DNA from: Lepidonotus clava
Taxonomy: Eukaryota > Annelida > Polychaeta > Phyllodocida > Polynoidae
Length of the DNA stretch: 64,000 bases
Reading direction: 5' to 3'
Assembly: GCA_936440205.1 (NCBI GenBank)
Contig: OW387133.1
Span: forward strand, 3,128,001-3,192,000
A program made the translations under genes and the position numbers. Each line of letters begins with the position of its first letter. Position 1 is the stretch's first letter. Positions 13,051 through 25,645 of this stretch are shown here, piece after piece. The notes under the pieces are model-generated. The model saw only the letters and a program-made list of their open reading frames with translations. It was not told where the DNA came from and did not search any database.

Positions 13051-15239
13051 ATGGTGACAGAACTCGGGTACCCTACCTCTCTATGCCAAGCGAAGCTCTA
13101 CCATGAACCCCAGCCAGAAACTTCCCACAAGATGAAGAAAGAAGGAGACCTTACTCTACAACATCTGCAGCCCAGGAGAACAATTGAGCCATACAGCTGC
13201 ACCAACTACCATCTCTACAAATCCGGTGAGAGTATATTGTATCCAATAATAACTCTTTGAAAACTTTGTTTTATTTAAGAAAAAACGGCACTGGGAACGG
13301 CTGGGATTTACGCTACTGCACTCATAATATTCCATGTTTTCAGGTCGGAACCACATGGAGCTCGAAGTCACCTTTCTCCTGGCACAAATTGCATGTTCCT
13401 ATCTTGATTACAGGCCGAGTTATATTTGTATTAGCTTTTTGAAAATACCGCGGAAATACGTCCGACACCCATGCGACCTTGCCTCCAATACTGTACAAAC
13501 CAAGTGCGCCAGACATCCCCAACCTTTCAGCGTCATCAGTCTTTCATTATTGTGATCTTGTGAACACGCTAAATGTTTCGGGTTAAAAACAATACAAGGG
13601 ATTCAAATCTATAAACAAATTGAGAATCGAACAGATGCAAGCAAAGTTGTAACAATTCAAAAAAAAAGAAAGAAATTGTAACTATTAGTATTTTGTCAAA
13701 ATGCAGGTACTAGATACTGAAAATGATCACAGAAATTCCCAGAAAAGACAGCCCAATTTATGCTTTTCCATTTATTGTATGTCCATAATAAGGGAATGAG
13801 CATGTTCGTCTTTAGATTACCAATCTCCTGTTGAGATATCAGCTATATCAGAACAGAGTTATGACAATTTCAAAATTGTATACTCCTGCGGAGATTTCAA
13901 TAATACCTGCTGCTTGTTCCATTGTTATTAAGGTCTTGCAAATTTCTAGTTCTTAAATGTACTCCAGCGTAATATATAAACATTTCATGGCGGAAAATGA
14001 ATCACACCTTTAAGTAAGATTTATATTAATTCTCACAAAACAGTGCGGCACATTTGCCACAATGAACAGTTTGTGATGCAAACAATTACAGAGGCTCGGC
14101 CAAGTTTCTTTAAATGAGGATTACAGGTCTGTACACCCTGTATTTCCACTTGCAGCAACTCACTAACCATTTCCAAGTTTTCTAAAATGCTATAATCCAG
14201 AGAATATCCAGGAGTTACACTTTAAAACGGATTAAAACTAAAAGGATCTCACGTATGATTGAAAATAGGGAAATCTTTGTGTGTTTTATTACAGTCCCCC
14301 TTTATTTCCACAACTACAAATAGTAATCAGAAGATAATTCTAACCATGAGATATTATTTTTGAGGTTGCCTTATATACACATTGTAATTTCCTTGCATTT
14401 TAGGCGTCCAAAATTCAAGGGGCTTAGTACCACATAATTGTGCCGCTTTGTCTGTCAACATCCACAAAACAACGTCCCGGTCTTACTACACCTACTAAAC
14501 CTCTGCCGCTACAATGTCAACAACAAAACAAAAGGAAAAAAAAATTGTACTGATCATACTCTTTCAGGACCCTAACATCGATTATTTTCCTTTTTTTTCT
14601 GTAGTATATGGCTGTATAAATATCAAAAGACCAATCCCGCCACATGCCACTAACTACGATGCTCCATATCTTATTGGCGGGCATTCTCCAACACTAAACC
14701 TGACGCCTCCACCATCAAGAAGCGTCTCTATGACACCAAGCCACCAACGGCCACTTAAGCCCTATCTATAAATGTTCTACCTGCATGCAGTATCGCACTG
14801 ACCCCACTCCAGTCCGAGTCTAACAACCCAGACACCAGACACCCCTATCTGACCGTCGGAATTCACAAACAAAAGTCCCGACGTTTTCCAATAATCCCGC
14901 TCGACCAAAAACAGAGAAAAATCCAATGGCTCCTTCACACCAAGCCCCCAACGCCGGTCATATCTAAGTATTCTACTAATAACCTGTAAAGCACTAATAC
15001 CGACGGGTACCACTTGACCAGATGCCACTGTGATCTACCTCACACCATTCAGAAATGCCGACGCTACAATCAAAGAAACTAACCAACGGCTATTTCACGC
15101 CAAGCCCCGGCCCTACCCCAGCACAGGACCCCTGGTGACCTTATCTACGGTGGCCTAGAAATACAAAATCGCGAAACTTCCTGTCTGACGTCAGCGTGTC
15201 TGGGATCAGTCGACTTTATCTTCATCTCTGAGAGCAAAC

Positions 15240-16215
15240 AGGTAAGGCATGTCTCTAAAACAGACCTTCATCTCATCAAACTAGTGTCATATCTCACCCA
15301 AATGTATCCATGTCTGATCCAAAAGTATCCATGTCTGATGAAACTAGTGTCATATCTCACCAAACAGTAGCCATGTCTGTGAAACAGACCTTCATCTCTC
15401 CAAAACACCCACTCATCTCTCCACCAAACTCCTCAGACAGGTTAGGCCTCTCTCTAAAACAGACCATCATGTCTCTTCTAAATGTGTGTATTAGACAGAT
15501 GAAGGTATGTTTTAGACAGACACACTATAGTTTGATGACACATGATGGTATGTTTTAGAGACATGCACCACTGTTTGATGACTAATGAGGGTATATTTTA
15601 CAGACATGCACTACTGTTTGATGAGACATGAGGGTATATTTTACAGACATGCACCACTTTTTGATGACACATGATGGTATATTTTACAGACATGCACTAC
15701 TGTTTGATGAGACATGATGGTATGTTTTAGACACATGCATTACTGTTTGATTAGAAGAGCCACGCTTAGTATAGAGATGAAGTACATTTAGTATAGAGAT
15801 GACATACTTTCAGGTGAGATGATATATATTTCTAGAGAGATGAACGTCTTTTAGATGAGATGATATATATTTTTGGAGAGATGAACGTCTTTTAGATGAG
15901 AGAAGACTGACCTATACAGATGAGACATGACGGTATGTTTTAGACACACGCCATACTTTTTGATGTGAGAAGAGCTTAATTCAGAGACATGCCGTACTTG
16001 TTCGAGACATGAGGGTACATTTCAGCGAGATGCCATAGTTTTTAGAGACATGCCATACTTTTTGAAGACAGACGAGGGTAGGTTTTAGAGACATGCCATA
16101 CTTTTTGATGACACATGAAGGTATGTTTCAGAGACACGCCACACTTTTTGATGAGATGAGCTACATTGATGTAGACATGATCAGTGTCTGTTTTAGAGAG
16201 ATACGCCGCACTTGT
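15240..16215. repeat. 43-bp tandem array with an inverted arm, inside the LTR element
   Basis: From about 15480 to 16215 diverged copies of a 43-bp unit repeat (ACAGACATGCACTACTG, then TTTGATGAGACATGAGGG, then TATTTT); successive starts at 15601, 15644 and 15687 show the period. From about 15240 to 15475 the reverse-complement version appears (TCATCTCATCAAACTAGTG, CATGTCTCTAAAACAGACC). The two arms meet near 15480, so the interior of the element can form a long imperfect hairpin. Confidence 0.75.
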
Positions 16216-18511
16216 TAGACATACCCTATTTCAAGTATTTGTATTTCTCGGCCACCGTACTTATCTAATTGGCGACATTCACAAACAAAAGTCGCGAGGA
16301 TGCCCAATCAAAGAACAAACCTACGGCCACTTCGGTCCTGTCTAATTGTTCTCAAAACAACCAGTAACGCACTAACGCCACAACCTTACCTTGTGCCCCA
16401 TCGAAATGATGGAACTCACAATGTGCCCTACACCTTAATGAAATTTCGAACATTCATCAAAACCTAGCATACCCTTCTGAACAAAACGCAAATCAATAAT
16501 CTTAATGCTATTATCATTAACCTGTTTTCCATGTGAAATGTTTTGCTGATTCCAGAACAAGGAAAAGAAAAGGAATTGAAATCCAACCATTACTGCTAGA
16601 AATATTTGACAATCGTAATGGGATATGATTTTGAAACCCAAAGTTCAGTATTAAAGCAGACAACAACAGTCAATCAGCACAATCTGCCAGTCGAATAATT
16701 ACAATTTATTGGGCACTACTTTAACATTTCTAAAGGACAATTTCAAGACTTTTATATTCCAACACTTGTTTTCCAAACATTATTCAACTTCAAAGAGTAA
16801 AACTTTTACAACGAAATGACAATGTGAATTCACAAATCCACTGAAACAAATTTCAAATTTCAACCAAACAAATACATTGTCTCTTATGATTATGATTAGA
16901 ATGTTTGTATTTGATGTGTTAAGGCATGGTGTGTGTTATATATCACTACATGATAAGTCATATTATGTGTCACTTTTGAGGGACGGAGAACGACTTTTGA
17001 GTCACTACTCAAAAAAGTGACATTAAAGGCTTTGAGTGACGGAGAACGATTGCGCACATTGTACCTGCTTTTTCATTATCAGTGCATTATTCAAATCATA
17101 TTCCAAATGATCTGTTCACTAATTCATTGCTTATGCTACCTATATGTTCACTCTGATTGCCAGCACCATTTATGGTGTTCGAGCCTGTTTTTTCAGAGTG
17201 GTAAAATGTGAGGGTAAATTTTGCATGAATTAATGTATATAAAGTCTAAATGTCAACACTTCATACAAATCAAATCATTCCCAAACAGACTGATTAACCA
17301 TAGAAAAGGATTTCAGTCCACAAAACATCCCGAAACAAAATGCTGATTAACCAAATTAAATGGATTTCAGCCGGCCCATAAGGCATGTCTTACAACTGGA
17401 TTTAAGTTGCGTGTTATCATTTATGGTTTCGCTGCCTGGATATACTTGCCAGATTTGTTAAGGCATGTTTCACCCCTCATCTCATTATTTTGACAAACTG
17501 ACAATTAACAGATCATGATTTAAAAAATTTTCAAAACTCATGAAACTAATGAAAACAATGAAAAATTGAAGTTGTAATAATAATTTACAAGAAAATGAGA
17601 TGATATGAAATTAAATTTACTTTCAACTGAACGTTTAAAACATTTGAATATTCTGCCCTAAAAGATTTTTCAAAATTGAGTTTCAGAAAGACGGCAAATG
17701 CTGTGACAGATGCCTCATCCCTCCCACAGATGCCCCAACATCAAAACTACGCAACTACAAAAGGCCTCTAGACAACCTACAATAGACAACCAACAGGACA
17801 ACCCTACAATATTCAAGTCAACAACATCGTTGGAAATAGGAGCGAAATTAAACTAGCTCCAAGAACAATGAACAATCAATTGAACTCATAAAAATTACCC
17901 AAATATCTATAATTATGATAAACAATCAACAGAGTCCAAATGCAAATTCAATGCCTCAACTACTAGAACTTCAGAATGGACAACAACAACAATGGACAAT
18001 ATTACCTTTCTCATAATTTCACTGCATAAAACTAACCCATATAATGCATACTTTATGTTTAATTTTCAATTTTCAATTTTCAGCTAGGATTAAGGTTTCC
18101 TTTTTCAGAGATTTAGAAAGGGAAAACAGTTAGGGATACTAACAGTCATTGTAATCTATCCAATTTTTATCAAATACCTTTAATTTTAAGGTTAGGTGAA
18201 ACTTATTGTATTAGAATTGATAACCTTGTCAGCTGCGACCTGGTTTAGATAAACTAATTAGTTAAATTAGAAAAGATTAGATAAGCCTTTAAAAGTTAAA
18301 GCTTTCATTGTTTTAAAATCTCATGCTATCATTATATAATCGCTATCTAGTAGAAGATCGCTGTCATTGTTTAGAATACAAAATTCCAGGTGCACATGAG
18401 AAAGAACAAATATCAAAAACTCTTTATTCCCTGAAATATCAACAATTAGAAATCCAGAAAAACTTATTTATTTGTGCGGAGCCAAATTTTAATCAGGGAA
18501 GGGGGGCATTA

Positions 18512-18946
18512 TGTCATACCTAACTTTAGGCATGGCATATCCTCCCACTAATAAATACAAGAATTCATCAAATTTATCTTATAAGATATATTAATATCAT
18601 AATTTCTATTAACATACATATCTTATGTCTAAATTATAATAATCAAAATTATATGCATATTAATTAATTCATTATAGAGTTTATGGTAATTAGACAGTTA
18701 GCACTCCCCCTGTCCTGATTGGTCAGTTGTAATTAGGTCACTGACCAGAGGTCAGTTGGGAGGTGCTGGTATGTTGTAAGGACACTCTGGGTCCAGCAGC
18801 AGAAGCAACAACATGTAACAACTAAGCAGCAACATGCCTTTAGGCCTACTCTCCTGGTACTGTAGAGAAATATATTCAACATCAACTACAACCTTCTGCC
18901 TTCAAGTCTTCTCTTCATTTATACCCATTAAAACCCAATGTTCACA
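18512..18946 (+). repeat. 3' LTR
   Basis: 435 bp, same ends as the 5' LTR, preceded by a purine-rich tract and followed by the CCTA target-site duplicate. Confidence 0.9.
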
Positions 18947-18983
18947 CCTATATGTTGTATGAGGGGCAGGCGGGAACAATATA

Positions 18984-19133
18984 AAGTGGCAGATTTAGAG
19001 GGGGGCGCAGCATCGCCCCCCCCCCCCCCCTGTTTTATGACGAATATTACTTTTTTTATGTAAAATTCTCGGACCTGGAGGGTCTGGCGGTAAATGTTAC
19101 AATACCCTAAAACAATCTCTGGATCCGTGCCTG
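18984..19133. mobile_element. MITE-like element, CAGTGGCGGATCC-type ends
   Basis: Left end AAGTGGCAGATTT and right end GGATCCGTGCCTG match the family seen at 3303-3496, with a G-rich then C-rich interior. AATAT occurs at both borders with a one-base offset, a possible 5-bp target duplication. It lies only about 35 bp from the 3' LTR of the retroelement. Confidence 0.55.
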
Positions 19134-19848
19134 AATATCTTACAAAATGACCAATTGTAACGTCAGCTTTACCACTAAAAATGCATACTTTTCCCGCAAG
19201 AGTGACAGGCACCCTTGCACTGCCACTAGCTGTCTAAACCTAATTGAACAAACATATGTAACGTTCTAAAACATTTTTCTTTTTTTATTGTAAGAACTTT
19301 TTTTCTGTTTTTATCCCTACATTTGAGAGTACCGTCGGGAACGTTTAAATGATTTGAGGGATGAAGTAGTCTGAAGAAAGTTAGCATGTGCATGAAAATC
19401 AGATTATTCCACTTTGAAATACGAAACTAACGGGACGCTGTGGACTTAACGTCAAATGTCGTCTGCCCGAGGTTGGCGCGCTTTGTGAGACGATCTCCAA
19501 CCACAGGTAGAAACTGTTGAATAGCCTTTATAAAGCTTAAGATATAGGAGCTAGTCTACAAAGATGTGTTTGGAGAGTAGGTTTGTATACTTGGGGTTGG
19601 TGTGTTTGTATGCTGTACGTGAGGTGTATGAAAGGGACCAGGTTAGGGGCTTTGGGGTCCTATAGACCCATGCGCTAAGAAAGGTTGACTTTTTCATCCT
19701 TTTACAGCCATTTATGAAGCATGTAAATCACACTATGGAAACTCTAAATTCATTTATTGGATGCCTGATGATGTAGAAGACATTATGCTCTTTCTTTTTA
19801 AGTGGACATCAAACATTATAGGCCAGTTTTTAATGATTTGATGCTCAA
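19134..19848. other. Intergenic DNA with one dispersed repeat
   Basis: Unique sequence apart from the 19655-19742 segment, which is repeated at 22329-22416. Confidence 0.4.
19655..19742. repeat. 88-bp dispersed direct repeat, copy 1
   Basis: CCTATAGACCCATGCGCTAA to CACTATGGAAA recurs at 22329-22416 with only a few differences. It contains a pyrimidine tract ending TTTTACAG, like a splice acceptor, followed by CCATTTATGAAGC. It may be a captured exon edge or part of an unidentified mobile element. Confidence 0.7.
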
Positions 19849-20018
19849 GGGGCCTTCCATTAAGTACATACGCACCAAGGGGGTGGGGGGTGGGGGGTCT
19901 GAAATTTTTGAAATTTTGCGTACGTTCCTATACATATTCAATGCGTATTTTGGCATAAGGGGGGGTGGGGGGTCTAGAATTTGTGATTTTTTGCGTACGT
20001 ACTAAATGGAAGGCCCCC
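19849..20018. mobile_element. MITE, GGGGCCTTCCATTAAGTAC ends, copy 1
   Basis: Starts GGGGCCTTCCATTAAGTAC followed by ATACGCA, and ends with the complementary TGCGTACGTACTAAATGGAA followed by GGCCCCC, giving inverted ends of about 26 bp with two mismatches. The interior is a near-duplicated half (GGGGGTGGGGGGT, TTGCGTACGT). It encodes nothing credible; the open frame across it is the two repeated halves. A more diverged relative lies at 43366-43530. Confidence 0.85.
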
Positions 20019-22328
20019 AAAAGACCTTTCGTACCATGAATTAGCACGTTAAACAACCAAATCCTATAGTAAATTCCCATAGGGAATCTCCGAAAACTTT
20101 TCAGATTTTGGTTCTAAATAGAATGTTTTCATTCTATGATATTTTATGCAAAACCAGTACAGATCGATTGTTCAACTTATTCTGAATCATATGATATATG
20201 AAGAAGCCCTGTATCTAACTTATCTACAAAGTTTAAGGTTGTTTGAAAAAAATGCCTATTTCCATAACTTTTAAAGTCACCCCTCTTGGTGCATAGGTCT
20301 ATACAAAGCCCCAACACCTAATCAGGCTCCAAGTCTCAAGGTTTTCCGTGAGATCTCCCGATTCTTTTTACCGTTTCTGAAAGTCTCCCGATCTCCCGAT
20401 TTTTCTCAGAAATCTTCCCATTTTTGAGGAATTCATAAATAATCTTTAATGTAAATATAAATTTATGATTGATTTTACTTAATTTATGTAATTACAGATG
20501 GAAAATCGATCTGTTTCTCCCTCTTCCCACACATTGTTTCTACAGCTATATTTAGATATTTCTTATCAAAATATCGCATGACATTCGGATAAGAATGAAA
20601 CAAAATCTTTTTTAACTACACACGATATTCAATGTCCAAATCTCCCTTTTCATTTTTTCTGAAGAGGGAGATCTCCCGATTTTTGACTGACTTAAGTTGG
20701 AGCCCCCACCAGGAGTCGGAATGACCGATGCTAAAATCAGTGGGTAAGAGGGAAAGTGATTCTTTGACAAACTTCAGTATGACCAGTAACACATCGGAGT
20801 TCACGTGGCTCCACCTAGTAAGAATATCCTGCACTGAAGTCCAGTGCAAAAGAATTATTATAGACTTTAGGAATTGGCAGTAAGTATTGTAAGTTCGTTA
20901 GAACTGGCAAGGGTTCATAGTGAAACATGTAACGCTGATACGTGTGCTAGACGCCGAGCGGCGCCACTGTCTCGTGGCTTAGGTAGAATGTATGGGAGGT
21001 GTCGTGAATGATGATGCCCTCAGGCGTAAAAGGCTGTAACTGGGTTGGTTCACCCTCCTGCAGGTACGCACATGTACGAAAAGGGACACTCGTGCAATGG
21101 AAAACCTGTTGGGGAGCGTTATGAGTTAAATACCCAGTTAAAGAACACTGTGGATAACAGGCCTTGTCGTCTACGATAGTTTGTACATAGTTAGAAATAG
21201 AATTAGTCGATGTAAGTAAGAATGGGAAGTATGAAAGATAGAGGGAACGCTATTATAGGTGTTAGAGTATATGTGTATAGCGCCAAGCCTTTGGCTGTCG
21301 CTATATAGGCGGTATGAGACTTGAGATGGATGAGCAGACCAAGATAGAGTTCGATCAGAACACATGGGAGCAATAGTCTAACATACGGATCAAGACGGAT
21401 AGTGCCGAGATGGTAGTAACCACTACGATTAGTTGACAGTAAGGATTGGGACAGCTTAGGCTTAGCCTTACGGACGGAGTACTGGACGTGATGGAGATCC
21501 TACCGATGGTCTCCGACACCGGTAGACGAGAGGTGACTCTCTCAACAGTTGCGGAGCGTATATACCTTACGAATGGGGAAGCTTAACCATAGCTATACCT
21601 GGTTGGAGCGTTACTGATGTTGTTAGCATTGTGAGATGGATGGCATGTATTATATGGATGGAAGAACTATACACTTGTATCTTCAGAATGTCTACATGGA
21701 TATAATAAAATTACCTCTTGCCAAGCGCGTGTTCATTGTATAGGTCTGAGCCCCTTTACTTAGAATCTCTACCACTAAAGAACGAACTATTATCCAGCTA
21801 ATTCGATGATTAATAATGAAGAACTCCCCTTTACTTCAAAATAACGAACATTTATTGATATCTTCGGATAAGTAAAATGTAAATGATAGGCGATAAAACA
21901 TCACGCAGTCGAACAACGATTCTACGTCCTTGTATGGGATGTTAATAAATATGAACATCAACAACGAAACATCCTTGGAATTAACTAAAGATAAATAACC
22001 TCAGTCTAGCTCAATCCTTTATCCTTTAAGTAAGGTTCGCAATTGCTTTGTCAGAGAAATCTTGTATTTAACTTTGACTGAAGCTCAAACGTTGAAAAAG
22101 AAATAATTCACTGAGTAAATGAAGTGTTTTTAAGGCACGGATCGAACGTCCTGAGATGTGGAAGCCAGTCGCGGCCCACCACCCATTATTCTACGAATTA
22201 GTCATTGATACATATCGTCGAACTGAACACCTTCATTTTGTTACTTAGTGAAAACACTAAATTCATATATCCAAATGTCTAATGGGGCCCAATGCTTAAG
22301 ATATTGGGACCCTTTCCTACTTTCCTCT
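20019..22328. other. Intergenic DNA, possible unidentified mobile element 20.9-21.75 kb
   Basis: 20,900-21,750 differs from its neighbours: fewer A/T runs, more CG, and an AATAAAATTACC polyadenylation-like motif near 21,705. This is compatible with a solo LTR or other retroelement remnant, but I could not fix ends or a target duplication. The remainder is plain non-coding DNA. Confidence 0.25.
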
Positions 22329-22416
22329 GGGATCCTAGGAACCCATTCGCTAAGAAAGGTTGACTTTTTCATCCTTTTACAGCCATTTATGAAGCATGTA
22401 AATCACGCTATGGAAA
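22329..22416. repeat. 88-bp dispersed direct repeat, copy 2
   Basis: Near-identical partner of 19655-19742, 2.67 kb away in the same orientation. The sequences outside the 88 bp do not align. Confidence 0.7.
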
Positions 22417-23564
22417 ATACGACCGGGGAGCCCGAGGTTATTCCATCGGGAATTAACATACCTTCCGCCCAGCCCCTTTTCTGAATATATCCTATATTGC
22501 CAATGAATGAAAAGAAACACAAGGTTTAATTGTGGATCCAGTATGTTTATTTAGCATTTATTACATCATCTCCCGTTTCTTTCATCCGCTTACCATAGGC
22601 TGTACCAAAACAAACGCAACAAACTTAAACAATTCTTACCCACCATACATCCTTACTTTTTTCATTTAAACACCAAGGAAATGGCATCTTGCAGAACAAC
22701 ACTCCAAATTTGAAAGTATATAATTTTCATATTCCAAGCTTTTCAACTTAACATTTTACTATTTCAATACCTCATGGACCTGAGGTAATTCGTTTTATTT
22801 CCATAAATACTCCCGATACTTTACGACTGTCTATTTAAAAAGATATAATATCTTAGCTTTAGGATTAATTGCTGGAATAATTATATATATGCAAGGTGAA
22901 AAGGGGTTGCAGACAAATTCAGCGGATCCGCTACAGACATGATTACATCACAGGAGGAGAGATGGCATTATACGGAATATTTGTGACAGTTAGTACATGT
23001 GTTTGGTAAATGTAGTTTTCTAAATGTCGATCCAGTTTCCCCTATATTACATACACGTTTAACCTCTGAACAAACCCAATAGCTGTAGATATGGTGCTTC
23101 GGTCAACAAAGTATACCCACTGAGCCTCCTTCATACTTTCATATTTTGAAAGCGGACAGAATTCAGTACAACTCGTGAACGAAGCGCTTTACCCTCAGCG
23201 TCCCACGTCATAATCATATCACTGACGTCATCGTGACGTCACTCTCATTATTACGTCATTGTCATCTACCGTCGTCGTGACGTCATTACGTCGTCTTGTC
23301 GTCCGTTCGTCGTAAGAACTTAGCATTTTCCATAGTGCCCATATTGTTTTGAACATTTTTTCTATTGTTTATAAAATACAAACTTTTCTAACATATTAGT
23401 AGATGTATGAAGGATATATTGTTGAAAAATAATTTAACAGTATTAATATTCCATGATATAGGCATCTTGGGCAATGTAACATCTTAAATCGGTCATACGT
23501 CAAGCGTCTTGTCACTGTCGTCCTGTCCAAGTCAATTCTACCGCTAACATATAATATATACATT
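22417..23564. other. Region downstream of COPG, with a CRE-like cluster
   Basis: This stretch includes the COPG 3' UTR, but its end is uncertain because no clear minus-strand AATAAA lies within about 250 bp of the stop codon. At 23223-23285 there are three perfect TGACGTCA palindromes plus further ACGTCA half-sites. Confidence 0.4.
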
Positions 23565-25645
23565 TTATCCGACCACGCTGGCGATGATTTCTGAGACGTG
23601 GGGGTCCTCGCTGCGTACAGTCAGCTGCATGGTGACTCCCTCGCTGAGCGCTAACTTGGACCGTACGAGCACCTCGTGTCCCCCGCGGAACACGCCGGCC
23701 AGGTAGAGCGTGTGCGCGCTCTTCCCCTCGGGGACCTTCTCCGACCGCTCGCACGGCTGCATGCCCATGAAGGAGATGATCTGTTTAACCGCCTCTGTCG
23801 GGGAGAGAAATAAAACAGGGAAATGTAAATTGGTGGAGAGCCACAGATGAAAACACTTCAGTACTCTCAATATAGGGGGGAAAAACAAAACAGGGAAGTT
23901 GAGATTCTAGATTCTGATAAATGAGGGAATGTTTCATTCTCTGTTATTCCAATGCGGAAATTAAATCATTGCTGTTGATTAGATCAGGGTCCCAATGCAA
24001 ATTCCATTTTCAAATTCCCTGTGTTTTCCCTGAGATTTCCCTGTCGCGTGGCAATTTTCCCCCGTGTCATATCCAGCAAGTTGTTCAAATTTAAAAGCCT
24101 CTGCGTGCGGAAAATTTTTGGACAACCCAACAACAAAAGGTCAAATACCTAATATTTTGAGAATCAGGAATTTCAGAACCTGGCCAATGAAATTCCTTTT
24201 GTTTTGGCAAAATTTGCAAATTCCCTGTGTTTTCCATGTCAGGGAAGTTTTTTGACTCACCCTCTAATGTCTTCATGCTGCTGAGGGCGAAGGTGTCCTC
24301 CAGCTCGTTCTCCTCCCCGACCTCCTCCCAGGACGCCGCGAAGTTGGGCTTCATCACCTTGACCACGTGGTCGGCCACCGCCACCTCCAGGTCCTCCAAC
24401 TGAAATGGGGACAGTTTGTTTACTATACCACTAATTAATTTCCAACCCCAAAGGGTTCTTGTATGATATATTACCCAAACAATATTTCAAATATGTGAAA
24501 ATTATAAATTCATAGCTGTGGTATCTACAGCCCAACTTTTTTTTTAAATTTCTTAAACCACTTTCACATTAATGTGCTCTTTCAAGTAGATACAATATAC
24601 TTTACTTTACTCACTGCTGCTGTAAAACTCCTATCAAAGTCCCACCCTGAATTTTGAGTTTTTCTTGAGTCGTTTTTTCCAAAGTGCCATTGTATTCAAG
24701 ATTGTGTAAAATTCTAATTTACACCACACCTGTATTGTCCTAATTGGCTCTCATTTCTGAAACGAACCTTTTATCTTAGCCACAGCTTTATTAAGGCAAT
24801 GTTCGATACACCGCACGGTAATTTTAAACCTGCACTCACCACATACTCGTCCTCGTAACCCTCGTCATCAGCCTCGCCCGTGTTGGGGTCACAGTCCTTG
24901 ACGATGAACTTCAGCGTGCAGCTGAAGGAGCTCGTGACCTGCACGGGGTCGTCCGGTAACTTGACCACCGTGTAGCATGTGCCGGGCTTCTCGTATGGTA
25001 GGGAGGCTGCGCGCACGTACTTGATGACCTCGAAGCCGTCCTCGTTCGGTTCCATCTGTACTGTTACACCCTCCAGGATTTGGTCGTTTAACGTATTTGT
25101 ACAGTCAAACTGGAAGAATAGAAATTGTAGGAAATGTTTATAAAGGGGACTCTGCATATGATTATCAGAGAACATATATAACAGAGATGGTAAAATTTCA
25201 AAAGTTTGATTTTCTCTGTAGGATAGCTGAAGATTGTTGGTTCTTTTGATTCTAGACAAAAATACCTAGAACACACGTCCCCCGTAAAAAGGGAAAAGTT
25301 GGATATTTTTTTTGGCAGGTATAAGGAACATAAGCAGAGGGCAGATGAATAATGAGAAGATAATTTGCATATCTGTTATCAAAAAATACTAGTGAAACGT
25401 GAAAAAAGCACATACTACTGTAGTCTGTTCTGCGGCACAAACCCATCACATAGGTTGTTAAAAATCTAATTCTAATCTAAATCATAAAAGCCGCACTCTT
25501 ACCTGGAATACCATGTGGTGTGGGAAGGAGTGTTTAACACAGCGCACCACGTACTCTGTTTCTGACTCGGTGAGTTCGACTGGTAAGTTGGACGATTTAA
25601 ATAGCGAACCGAGATTTGACAACTCAGGTACAGCTGCCAATTGTT
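23565..25645 (-). CDS. COPG: COPG exons 18-21: appendage (ear) domain
   Basis: Exon bounds in transcript order: 25503-25645, 24840-25109, 24261-24399, 23565-23794. They encode about residues 615-874: the beta-sandwich and platform subdomains of the gamma-COP appendage, which in known COPI contacts ArfGAP2/3-type partners. The block [23 protein letters not shown] and the terminal [15 protein letters not shown] are nearly as in vertebrates. The stop TAA is at 23565-23567. Confidence 0.95.

Larger units (their letters stand above)
12616..18946 (+). mobile_element. LTR retroelement fossil, non-autonomous (LARD-like)
   Basis: Two 435-bp direct repeats bound a 5.46-kb interior. Both repeats begin TGTCATACC and end TTCACA, and the element is flanked by CCTA on each side (12612-12615 and 18947-18950), a 4-bp target-site duplication. 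A primer-binding-like site (TGGTGACAGAACTCGGG) starts one base after the 5' LTR, and a purine tract (GGGAAGGGGGG) lies just before the 3' LTR. These termini fit a Ty3/gypsy-like element. The interior shows no recognisable gag, protease, reverse transcriptase or integrase, so it looks non-coding and dependent on an autonomous relative. The LTRs differ at only about two positions, so the insertion is young. Orientation is set by the primer site. Confidence 0.85.

Noticed and set aside
19802-20005. 67-codon frame with repeated GGGGS and LRTF/LRTY segments
   Set aside because: It spans the two similar halves of a MITE and has no protein family signal.
20900-21750. Solo LTR
   Set aside because: Composition and a polyadenylation-like motif hinted at it, but no TG...CA ends with a matching target duplication could be fixed.
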